64,000 nt of DNA from an uncultured Acetobacterium sp. (GTDB lineage: Bacteria > Bacillota > Clostridia > Eubacteriales > Eubacteriaceae): NCBI RefSeq assembly GCF_963664135.1, contig NZ_OY760905.1, positions 3,994,736 to 4,058,735 of the forward strand, in the 5' to 3' direction. A program made the translations under genes and the position numbers. Below the pieces are notes generated by a model. It saw only the letters and a program-made list of their open reading frames with translations. It was not told the origin of the DNA and ran no database searches. Of this stretch, positions 1-7,591 are shown piece by piece (position 1 is the first letter of the stretch; the number at the start of each line of letters is the position of its first letter).

Positions 1-24
1 TTTAAAATAACAAAAGTTTCCCAA

Positions 25-69
25 TAAAAAACAGGAACTGCAACCATTAGGTGCAGCGCCTGTTTTTTA
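25..69. terminator. Bidirectional intrinsic terminator
   Basis: A hairpin with outer arms AAAAAACAGG / CCTGTTTTTT and inner arms CTGCA / TGCAG. It is A-rich on one side and T-rich on the other, so it can end transcription on both strands. It lies just past the stop of the reverse-strand ybaK-like gene. Confidence 0.7.
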
Positions 70-114
70 GTTCTTTCCTATTTTAGATTTCCAGTTTTTT
101 ATTGCTGCTTTTTC

Positions 115-600
115 TCAGAAACTGATCACGTCCTCATAAACAGCTAGAGCGGCGGTGCAGAAATCATCCGGGCGCAATTCCAGCTGTAGCCCGATTTTGC
201 CACCGCTGATGTAGATCTTATCCAGCGCTCTGGCGGTATCGTTGATGACAGTGGTAAATTGCTTTTTCATGCCAATGGCGGTACAGCCGCCCCGGACATA
301 GCCGGTAATGGCCGTCAGATCTTTTAAATGAATCATCGCCACTGCTTTTTCGCCCACCGCTTTGGCGGCTTTCTTCATATCCAGTTCCTTGTCGATGGGG
401 ATCACAAAGACGAAATGATTCTTGCTTTTTCCTTCGGTAACCAGGGTCTTATAGACCCGTTCATAGGGCAGATTTAGCAGATCCGCCGTCTGCAGGCCAT
501 CCACAAATTCATCGCATTCATAGCTTTGATGGGTATAGTTAATCTGCAATTTATCCAAAATGCGCATCGCATTGGTTTTCACTTCTTTTTGTTTAGCCAT
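115..600 (-). CDS. ybaK: YbaK/EbsC-family Cys-tRNA(Pro) deacylase
   Basis: A 161-residue protein of the YbaK/EbsC family. These are cytoplasmic editing enzymes that hydrolyse Cys-tRNA(Pro) mischarged by prolyl-tRNA synthetase. The full family length is present, including the conserved lysine region RVYKTLVTEGK (K51, at the position of the family's catalytic lysine) and the C-terminal GGCTAIGMKK segment. The ATG at 600 has a ribosome site (AGGAGAAAACCACC) upstream. It is a single gene with a terminator downstream. The family assignment is firm; the exact tRNA substrate is inferred from the family. Confidence 0.9.
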   Translation of the reverse strand: MAKQKEVKTNAMRILDKLQINYTHQSYECDEFVDGLQTADLLNLPYERVYKTLVTEGKSKNHFVFVIPIDKELDMKKAAKAVGEKAVAMIHLKDLTAITGYVRGGCTAIGMKKQFTTVINDTARALDKIYISGGKIGLQLELRPDDFCTAALAVYEDVISF

Positions 601-802
601 TGGTGGTTTTCTCCTTTAAATATAGCTGATCTGGTCGCTTGTTTTATATCAGATTTCTTCTATCAGATTTATTTTATCAGAAAACGATCGGTTGCGCTGC
701 TTTTTTATGATCCTTAAGCCATGAATGAACGGTGCTGTTTGGGGTAGAAAGCCATTATAATAAGTAAGCAATAATAAGTATGTAAATGGAGGGGTTGAGA
801 AG

Positions 803-1106
803 ATGGGAAGAAGTGGCGGTTCCGGTGGCCGCAGTAGTGGTGGCTCCTTTGGTGGCAGTCGCAGCAGTGGGGGACGTAGCGGCGGATTTGGCAGCAGTCA
901 TCGCCATCGTCTTCGGAGTGGCAATCATCACTGTGCTGTTATTCGTCTGGTGGCGACGGGCCAAAAACCAGAAAAATCTGGAGGCCAAACAGACCGCCGA
1001 AATGCTGAATACCCCGCTGGAAAAATTTGACGATGTGGAAATTGAAGACCTGGCAAAAAAATACGAAGACAACCCGCCAGAAACACCAGATGAGGATAAA
1101 GCGTAA
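803..1106 (+). CDS. Gly/Ser-rich small membrane protein, apparent frameshift
   Basis: Two overlapping reading frames together look like one gene. The frame starting at ATG 803, behind GGAGGGG with good spacing, encodes a Gly/Ser/Arg-rich head (MGRSGGSGGRSSGGSFGG...) up to about 895 and then runs into low-quality sequence, ending at 1030. The +1 frame, formally open from an ATG at 786 that overlaps the ribosome site, carries from about 890 a convincing transmembrane helix (VFGVAIITVLLFVWW), basic anchor RRAKNQ and an acidic tail with TPLEKFDDVEIEDLAKKYED, ending at 1106. A single-base shift between about 866 and 900 joins head, helix and tail into a protein of about 100 residues. Candidate sites are the G5 run at 868-872 and the GGCAGCAGTC stretch. 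It could be a real lesion, a sequencing error or recoding. It sits directly upstream of pspA, suggesting a membrane-stress role. Confidence 0.55.
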
Positions 1107-1146
1107 TTAGCAATAACCTTATCAGTTATATTAAAGGAGGAAAGAA

Positions 1147-1827
1147 ATGGCAATTTTAGAACGATTCAGTGATATTATCCGGGCTAACATCAACGACTTG
1201 TTGGATAAGATGGAAGATCCGGCGATCATGATTGATCAGTATTTAATCGATCTACTGGAGGATCTGGCCGAGGTGAAGCGCAGCACCGCTGAAGTCATGG
1301 GCGAAGAAACTCGCACCAAACGGTCGGTGGACAGCAACCAGGCGGAGATGGAGAAATATGCCGAGCTGGCCAAAAAAGCTCTGATGGCCGGGAATGAAGG
1401 GGATGCCCGAACCTTTCTGGCTAAAAAGCAGGAGCTGGAAAATCTGGGAACCGAGCTGATGGATGTCTATGCCGCTGCCCATGAAAATGCCATAAAAATG
1501 CGACAGATGCATGATAAGCTGGCAGCAGACATTCAAACCCTGCAGGCCCGCCGCACGATGATCAAGTCCAAGGTTTCGATTGCCAAAACTCAGGAAATCC
1601 TCAATGAAGCCAGCAGCTCCGCCAATCAAACCGAGGATGCCATGGACGCCTTCACCCGAATGGAAGCAAAGGCTGACCGAATGCTCGACGAAGCCAACGC
1701 CATGGCCGAATTGAACACCGAGCCGATTGACCCGGCCGTCGCCCTGGAAGAAAAGTATGGCGAAGCCGGCGCCGCTTCGGTGGATGAAGAATTGAATCGG
1801 CTTAAAAAAGAGTTGGGTTTAGCGTGA
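1147..1827 (+). CDS. pspA: PspA/IM30-family membrane-stress protein
   Basis: A 226-residue, almost wholly alpha-helical and highly charged protein starting MAILERFSDIIRANINDLLDKMEDP, typical of PspA/IM30/Vipp1. These ESCRT-III-like peripheral membrane proteins oligomerise on stressed membranes and limit proton leakage. Long coiled-coil segments (about residues 25-145) and many Met/Ala/Glu residues are visible, with no signal peptide. The start has a strong AAAGGAGG site 7 bases upstream. It follows the Gly/Ser-rich membrane protein gene by 40 bp, so the two are probably co-transcribed. A terminator hairpin follows at 1850-1889. Confidence 0.93.
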   Translation: MAILERFSDIIRANINDLLDKMEDPAIMIDQYLIDLLEDLAEVKRSTAEVMGEETRTKRSVDSNQAEMEKYAELAKKALMAGNEGDARTFLAKKQELENLGTELMDVYAAAHENAIKMRQMHDKLAADIQTLQARRTMIKSKVSIAKTQEILNEASSSANQTEDAMDAFTRMEAKADRMLDEANAMAELNTEPIDPAVALEEKYGEAGAASVDEELNRLKKELGLA

Positions 1828-1849
1828 TGGATTTAATGTAAATGAGAAA

Positions 1850-1889
1850 ACAGCCGGAAGAAAAAGCGTAAACTTTCTCTTCCGGCTGT
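1850..1889. terminator. Hairpin between convergent pspA and feoB
   Basis: A 12-bp perfect stem ACAGCCGGAAGA / TCTTCCGGCTGT, extended imperfectly by AAAAG / CTTTC. It sits between the convergent pspA and feoB genes. The T-run is short, so strength is uncertain. Confidence 0.65.
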
Positions 1890-2001
1890 ATTTGGTGCTG
1901 GCTAATTTAGTAGCCTAGCTGTGAGCTTCGCTGTCAATTTGCAAAACCGACACCAAAGTAATTGTTATTTTTTTCTAATTTTACTTATAGCAAATAAAAT
2001 C

Positions 2002-4149
2002 CTAAAGCTCCTCAACCGGCGTTAATTGTTTTTTATTAGTTTTTGAGAGCATCACCGGTTTTTTAAAGAGCAGATAAAGCAGTGTCAAAACCAGTATGAT
2101 CGCCACCGCGGTAAAGAATCCAAAGCCGCCGCCGGTAAAGAATAACCCCAGCTGATAAATAATTAGGGCAATCGTATAGGCAAAAGCGGTTTGATAACCT
2201 ACAGCAATCAGCGTCCATTTGGCACTGCCCATCTCCCGGTGAATGGCGCCAATGGCGGCAAAGCAGGGAGCGCAAAGCAGATTGAAGACCAGAAACGAAA
2301 AGGCCGATAATTGGGTAAAGGACAATTGCAGCAAGGGCCAGATTTCGGTGCCATCTTCAGCAACTTCGGCAAACCCGAAGAGCACTCCAAAAGTACTGAC
2401 AATCGTTTCTTTTGCAATCAGCCCGGTAATGGCGGCAACGGTGGATTCCCAGTTGCCAAAACCAAGCGGCGCGAAGATGGGGGCAATAATCATGCCCAGT
2501 GAGGCCAAAATCGAATCCGCGGTGTCCACCATGGTCAGCGTCCAGTTAAAGGAACTTAAGAACCAGATAATAATACTGGCCACAAAAATAATTGTCCCGG
2601 CTTTTTTAATAAAGGACTTGCCCCGTTCCCACATATGGATCATAACCCCTTTGGCTCCAGGCACGTGATAGGTCGGCAATTCCATAATAAAGGGAGCTGG
2701 ATCACCCGAGAATCCACGGGTTTTCTTGAGAATGATCCCGGAAACAATAATTGCTGCTACGCCGATAAAATAAGCCGACGGAGCTACCCAAACCGATCCT
2801 GGGAATAAGGCGCCGGCGATCAGGGCGATAATTGGTAGTTTGGCTGAGCAGGGAATAAAGGAGGTGGTCATAATGGTCATCTTGCGATCCCGCTCATTTT
2901 CGATGGTTCGGGAGGCTATAATTCCAGGGACACTGCAGCCGGTGCCAATCAACAGCGGAATAAACGATTTTCCCGATAATCCGAACTTGCGGAACACCCG
3001 GTCCATAATAAAGGCCACTCGGGCCATGTAACCGCAGTCTTCCAGAATTGCCAGAAAGAAAAACAGTACAAACATCTGAGGGACAAATCCCAGCACTGCA
3101 CCAACCCCGCCGATGATGCCATTAAGAATCAGCGAGTTTAACCAATCAGCGGTGCCAAGTGATAACAGCAAACCCTCGGTTCCTGGAGTAATGATTGTCC
3201 CGAACAGCACATCATTGGTCCAATCGGTAGCCCAGGCGCCAATGGTAGAGACGGACACAAAATACATCAGGAACATGACAGCAGCAAAAATCGGCAAAGC
3301 CAGAAAGCGATTGGTGACGACCCGGTCAATTTTATCCGAAGGGGTCATGCCGGCAGAGGCTTTTTTCTTGATCGTGTCAGAAACGATTCGGCCAATGGTC
3401 TGATAGCGCTCATAGGTGACAATGCTTTCGCTGTCGTCATCCAGAGCTTCTTCACAGGCTTCGGTAAGGGCAGTGATTTGCTGCATCGCAGCTTCTGGCA
3501 GGTTAAGCTGCTCAAGTGCCTTTTCATCCCGTTCAAACAACTTGATGGCATAAAAATCGGCGTGTTCGCTGGGTTTGTTGGCAGCAATAATGTCTTCAAT
3601 TTGTTTCAATGTTGCCGCAACTTCGGCAGAAAAAAGCGGCAGCGGCTTAGGATTCTGTTTTGTTTTAGCTAAGGCAATGGCCTTTTCTGCTACCTCAGTA
3701 CAGCCTTCGCTTTTGACTGCAGCGGTTTCAATGACTTCGCAGCCCAGCCGTTTCGCCAGAGCCTTAACATTGATGACGTCCCCGCGTTTTCTGACAATAT
3801 CAGTCATATTCAGAGCTAGAATCATCGGAATACCCATTTCCAGTAATTGAGTGGTTAAATATAAATTCCGTTCGATATTGCTGCTATCGACAATATTGAT
3901 CAACACATCGGGTTTTTCGTTTAGTAAATAATTTCGGGAAATAACTTCCTCCAGAGTATAGGGGGACAGGGAATAGATACCAGGTAAATCGATGATTTCC
4001 ACATCATTGTGGTTTTTCAGTTTACCTGATTTTTTCTCTACGGTAACCCCCGGCCAATTGCCGACGTATTGAGAGCTGCCGGTAAGGGCGTTGAACATGG
4101 TTGTTTTACCGCAGTTGGGATTACCAACTAATGCTATTTTTAAATTCAT
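2002..4149 (-). CDS. feoB: Ferrous iron transport GTPase/permease FeoB
   Basis: A 715-residue FeoB, the inner-membrane Fe(II) importer. The N-terminal G domain shows G1 GNPNCGKTT (residues 9-17), G3 DLPG (54-57) and G4 NMTD (114-117), followed by a helical GDI-like region. The C-terminal half has many transmembrane segments with the paired Gate motifs expected of the family, including GTGCSVPGI. Length is normal. The ATG at 4149 follows GAGGAG. It is the last gene of a feoA-feoA-feoB operon, separated from the second feoA by 213 bp. No feoC is present. Confidence 0.97.
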   Translation of the reverse strand: MNLKIALVGNPNCGKTTMFNALTGSSQYVGNWPGVTVEKKSGKLKNHNDVEIIDLPGIYSLSPYTLEEVISRNYLLNEKPDVLINIVDSSNIERNLYLTTQLLEMGIPMILALNMTDIVRKRGDVINVKALAKRLGCEVIETAAVKSEGCTEVAEKAIALAKTKQNPKPLPLFSAEVAATLKQIEDIIAANKPSEHADFYAIKLFERDEKALEQLNLPEAAMQQITALTEACEEALDDDSESIVTYERYQTIGRIVSDTIKKKASAGMTPSDKIDRVVTNRFLALPIFAAVMFLMYFVSVSTIGAWATDWTNDVLFGTIITPGTEGLLLSLGTADWLNSLILNGIIGGVGAVLGFVPQMFVLFFFLAILEDCGYMARVAFIMDRVFRKFGLSGKSFIPLLIGTGCSVPGIIASRTIENERDRKMTIMTTSFIPCSAKLPIIALIAGALFPGSVWVAPSAYFIGVAAIIVSGIILKKTRGFSGDPAPFIMELPTYHVPGAKGVMIHMWERGKSFIKKAGTIIFVASIIIWFLSSFNWTLTMVDTADSILASLGMIIAPIFAPLGFGNWESTVAAITGLIAKETIVSTFGVLFGFAEVAEDGTEIWPLLQLSFTQLSAFSFLVFNLLCAPCFAAIGAIHREMGSAKWTLIAVGYQTAFAYTIALIIYQLGLFFTGGGFGFFTAVAIILVLTLLYLLFKKPVMLSKTNKKQLTPVEEL

Positions 4150-4362
4150 ATAAAGTTCTCCTCTTTTAATTGGTAGTTGAAACTAACAGTTTCAGTAAAA
4201 ATTTGACAGCCTAAGCTGTCGAAAAATACAAATAAAAATGCAGAAAAACGAAAGTGCTCTTAGTCAATTGTGATCGAGTTCAATAAGTGCAATAGCAGGT
4301 CAGAAAACCTGGGCATATGGTAATAAAATAAAGAATTCATCAAAAACTATGATGTCAATAGC

Positions 4363-4593
4363 TTACACGACCTCGATTAATTCAGCATCCAGTTTGCGAA
4401 TGCTCAGTTCATAACCAAGAACGGTTATCTCAATGGGATCACCCAGCGGGGCGACCTTGCGCACAAAAATATTGACGCCTTTGGTAATACCCATATCCAT
4501 AATGCGACGTTTGATGGGACCCTGGCCGTGAAGCCTAACAACCGTGGTGGACTCACCACATTTGACGGATTTTAGTGTTTTTATTGTATTCAT
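4363..4593 (-). CDS. feoA: FeoA-domain protein (second copy)
   Basis: A 76-residue SH3-like FeoA protein, a small cytosolic partner of FeoB. The chosen start is ATG 4593, which has AAGGAG seven bases upstream; the reading frame is open further to 4644 but without a ribosome site. Visible family features are GQGPIKRRIMDMGITKG and the closing SIRKLDAELIEV. It starts 10 bp after the first feoA and lies ahead of feoB in the same operon. Confidence 0.9.
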   Translation of the reverse strand: MNTIKTLKSVKCGESTTVVRLHGQGPIKRRIMDMGITKGVNIFVRKVAPLGDPIEITVLGYELSIRKLDAELIEVV

Positions 4594-4603
4594 GGGGTTC
4601 TCC

Positions 4604-4813
4604 TTAAATGATAATGCGGTTGGCCATGTTCTTATCAATGGCAACCCGAGTATCTTTGATATTTAAAATAATATTCCCTGCAAGTTCGGAAATGATGGTG
4701 ACATCAGCTCCCTCAACAAAGCCAAGGCTTGCCAAAAATTGATGCGTAGTATCTTTGCCGGTAATTTTTTTAATGGAGTTTTTTTCTCCAGGTGTTGCCA
4801 TAGATAGCAGCAT
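4604..4813 (-). CDS. feoA: FeoA-domain protein (first copy)
   Basis: A 69-residue FeoA-domain protein with LASLGFVEGADVTIIS and a C-terminal DTRVAIDKNMANRIII segment, as in the family. Two in-frame ATGs exist. The one at 4813 has GGGAGG at six bases' spacing, whereas the one at 4819 directly abuts the ribosome site, so 4813 is preferred. It is the first gene of the feo operon. Its sequence differs substantially from the second FeoA, so this is an old tandem pair. Confidence 0.88.
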   Translation of the reverse strand: MLLSMATPGEKNSIKKITGKDTTHQFLASLGFVEGADVTIISELAGNIILNIKDTRVAIDKNMANRIII

Positions 4814-4830
4814 GGTCATCCTCCCAAAAG

Positions 4831-4900
4831 GTTAGAAATATCTAACTTGTATTTTATAAAAACGAGTTAGACTTTGCTAACTCAATGAGTAAAGTCTAAC
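4831..4900 (-). promoter_or_regulatory. feo operator region: tandem GTTAG-N6-CTAAC palindromes
   Basis: Two palindromes of identical design and spacing lie upstream of the feo operon: GTTAGAAATATCTAAC at 4831-4846 and GTTAGACTTTGCTAAC at 4867-4882, 36 bp apart. A further inverted half-copy AAAGTCTAAC at 4891-4900 pairs perfectly with GTTAGACTTT at 4867-4876. On the reverse strand, a possible promoter TTGACA (4916-4921), 17 bp, TAGACT (4893-4898) overlaps this half-copy. The pattern resembles DtxR/IdeR-type iron-regulator sites, which is inference. Confidence 0.6.
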
Positions 4901-5105
4901 ACTGCGTGTTTTATTTGTCAATAGTTTTAATAAATAAAGCGTGAAATTAAAAAGAGCTGTTCAGAATATAAAAAGAAAATAAATGTTATTCCCTAGCAAA
5001 CAAAGGGAATTAGTTAGTTAGAATTAATCTGTTTTATGGTATAATTAAAAAAATTTTGTACAGTTCACACCGTTTTGCCTGTACGACAACGGAAAGGTTA
5101 TAAGC

Positions 5106-7421
5106 ATGATCGAAATATTAAAAAATAAAATGACACCAGCAAGTATATTAACCGCAGGGTTTGGGGTAGAACGGGAGGGACTTCGGGTTACCCCACAGGG
5201 AAAACTGGCGCTGACCCCCCACCCGCCAATTTTTGGAGACAAACTGGAAAATCCTTATATAACCACTGATTTTTCAGAAAGTCAGGTGGAACTGGTTACT
5301 CCGGTTTTTTATTCAGTTGATGAAACCTATGACTTTCTGGAGGCCTTAACCGATATTGTGATTGGTGAAATCGGAAATAATGACGAACGCTATTGGCCGT
5401 ACTCTATGCCTTGTGACATTCCTGATGATGAGTTTATCCCGATCGCCTCGTATCAGGGAGAAGCAGGGAAAAAAGCCAGAGCATATCGAGAAAAACTGAT
5501 GGCCAAGTATGGCGGAAAACGTCAACTTATTTCTGGGATTCATTATAACTTTTCCTTTGGTGAAGACTTTTTAACAACCATCTGGCAAGAATCAGACTCA
5601 AACGAAAGCTATAAAGAATTTAAAGATCGAATTTATTTAAAAGTACTCCGAAACTTTTTGCGTTACCGCTGGCTAATTATTTATTTAATGGGTTGTACGC
5701 CCGGTTTGCATAGTTCTTATATCAAAGAATGTCTAGAGTGCATGACCGACTGCGGCAACAATACCCGTTACAAAAAAGGCGGCATCTCGGCCCGAAACGG
5801 TAGCTGCAGTGGATATAAAAACGAAATCGATTTATATCCTGATTATAGTTCCACAAAAGAATTTATTCGTAGCATTAATGAATTTGTGAAGCGGGGAGAC
5901 ATCTCCGAAGCCAAAGAACTTTATGCCCAAATCCGTTTAAAACCAAAAGACTTCCGCAATGTTCTGGAATCGCTTGAAAATGACGGTATCCAGTATCTGG
6001 AAATACGGACCATCGATCTGAATGTTTTTGATAAATGCGGGATTGCCAAAATTGATCTTGAGTTTATGAATATTTTCATGCTTTTTCTATTATTGGAAGG
6101 CGAAGAATTTTATGAGACCTGGCAACAGGAAGCCCTGATTAATGAGGTGGCAGTGGCCGAAAGTGGTCTCGAACCCGATCTGGAATTATTGGATCACCGC
6201 CATTGGACACTCAAAACCGCCTGGGCGGAGGATATTCTGGATAAGGTAGCTGAGGTTAATGAATACCTGAATTTAAATCAGAATGCCTGTATTGAAGAAA
6301 TGCAACATCGGGTAACTAACCCAGAGACGACTTATGCTCATCGTCTGAAGGTATTAATTCAGGAAAAAGGATGTCTGGCCGCTAATCTGGAACTGGCAAA
6401 TGATTATAAGACCCAGTCTGATCGTGACCATTATCGTCTGAGAGGATTTGAAAACTGGGAGATGTCCACCCAAATTTTAATCAAAGAAGCACTGACACGG
6501 GGAGTAAAAGTAACACCGGTGGATGCGGCAGATAATATAGTCTTGCTCCAAAAAAACGGCCATAAGGAATATGTCAAACAGGCCACTAAAACCAGTGTCG
6601 ATACATATATCACACCATTGCTAATGGAAAATAAGGTGGTGACCAAAAAAATTCTTAAAGAAGATGGTTTGCCAGTGCCTGATGGGGAAGAATATTTTTC
6701 TTTTCAGGAAGCCAAACAAAAGCTGTCCAAATACATCGGTAAAAAAGTGGTCATCAAACCGAAATCCACCAACTTTGGTTTGGGAATCTGTATTTTCGAT
6801 CAGGGCGGGACCCTGGAAGAACTTTTAGAGGGGGCCCGGATTGCCTTTGAACATGACACAACCATTTTAATTGAAGATTATATATCTGGATTGGAATACC
6901 GGTTCCTGACCATGGGGGATGAGGTGGTGGCAGTGCTTCATCGCCGATCGGCCAATGTGTTGGGCGACGGTGTATCAACGATCCAGGAACTGATAGATGA
7001 GAAAAACAAGCATCCTTATCGGGGTGATGGTCATACCAGTCCGCTGAAGAAAATTGAGTTGGATGATCAGTCGATTATGTTTTTAAAGAAACAGGGGCTC
7101 ACCAATCAGTCGGTACCCGAAAGTGGGAAAATGATCTTTCTGCGGGGTAATTCTAACATCAGTACCGGTGGTGACAGTATTGATTTCACTGAAAAGATGC
7201 ACCCGCATTTTTCGGAAATTGCCTTAAAGGCCGCCAAAGCTTTTGATGCCAAATTCTGTGGTATTGATATTATTATTGAAGATTGCAGTGACCCGAATTC
7301 CGATTACGGAATCATTGAACTTAATTTTAACCCAATGATTGTCATGCATGCCTTCCCTTATGAAGGACAGGAAAGACGCTTAGGTTATAACATTCTTAAG
7401 ACCATCGGTTTGGTTAATTAA
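5106..7421 (+). CDS. gshF: Bifunctional glutamate-cysteine ligase/glutathione synthetase
   Basis: A 771-residue GshF fusion. The N-terminal part (about residues 1-440) is a glutamate-cysteine ligase with GVEREGLRVTPQGKLALTPHP and ISGIHYNFSFG. The C-terminal part (about 490-771) is an ATP-grasp glutathione synthetase with KKVVIKPKSTNFGLGI and metal-binding IIELNFNPMI near the end. Length matches known GshF proteins (about 750-775). Together the halves make gamma-glutamylcysteine and then glutathione in one cytosolic enzyme. It is a single gene. A TATAAT box at 5040-5045 lies upstream, but no clear ribosome site precedes the ATG (GGAAAGG at 5091-5097 is the best). Confidence 0.95.
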   Translation: MIEILKNKMTPASILTAGFGVEREGLRVTPQGKLALTPHPPIFGDKLENPYITTDFSESQVELVTPVFYSVDETYDFLEALTDIVIGEIGNNDERYWPYSMPCDIPDDEFIPIASYQGEAGKKARAYREKLMAKYGGKRQLISGIHYNFSFGEDFLTTIWQESDSNESYKEFKDRIYLKVLRNFLRYRWLIIYLMGCTPGLHSSYIKECLECMTDCGNNTRYKKGGISARNGSCSGYKNEIDLYPDYSSTKEFIRSINEFVKRGDISEAKELYAQIRLKPKDFRNVLESLENDGIQYLEIRTIDLNVFDKCGIAKIDLEFMNIFMLFLLLEGEEFYETWQQEALINEVAVAESGLEPDLELLDHRHWTLKTAWAEDILDKVAEVNEYLNLNQNACIEEMQHRVTNPETTYAHRLKVLIQEKGCLAANLELANDYKTQSDRDHYRLRGFENWEMSTQILIKEALTRGVKVTPVDAADNIVLLQKNGHKEYVKQATKTSVDTYITPLLMENKVVTKKILKEDGLPVPDGEEYFSFQEAKQKLSKYIGKKVVIKPKSTNFGLGICIFDQGGTLEELLEGARIAFEHDTTILIEDYISGLEYRFLTMGDEVVAVLHRRSANVLGDGVSTIQELIDEKNKHPYRGDGHTSPLKKIELDDQSIMFLKKQGLTNQSVPESGKMIFLRGNSNISTGGDSIDFTEKMHPHFSEIALKAAKAFDAKFCGIDIIIEDCSDPNSDYGIIELNFNPMIVMHAFPYEGQERRLGYNILKTIGLVN

Positions 7422-7521
7422 GTAATGCAAAAAAATGTTCAATAAATGACCAAAACAATGATTTTCAAACGCCAAATAGCTATAAATTTTTGCACTTTGC
7501 TATAACATTTTCTTTAATCCA

Positions 7522-7550
7522 TTGAATAAAAGGTAAAATTTGGGTATAAT
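7522..7550 (+). promoter_or_regulatory. Promoter of the aldehyde ferredoxin oxidoreductase gene
   Basis: TTGAAT (7522-7527), 17 bp, TATAAT (7545-7550): a near-consensus housekeeping promoter about 42 bp upstream of the start codon. Confidence 0.75.
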
Positions 7551-7591
7551 GATAATGGTTACAAATAAATAAAATTTAGGAGGCGTACGAA

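Noticed and set aside
786..1106. The continuous 106-codon frame as the true protein
   Set aside because: Its ATG overlaps the ribosome site and its N-terminal Val/Ala run is the shifted reading of a periodic Gly/Ser/Arg sequence; only its C-terminal half is convincing.
1900..1960. Possible further copy of the repeat after pspA (CTGTGAGCTTCGCTG, AATTTGCAAAACC)
   Set aside because: Only short scattered matches to the repeat ends; no inverted ends or internal blocks.
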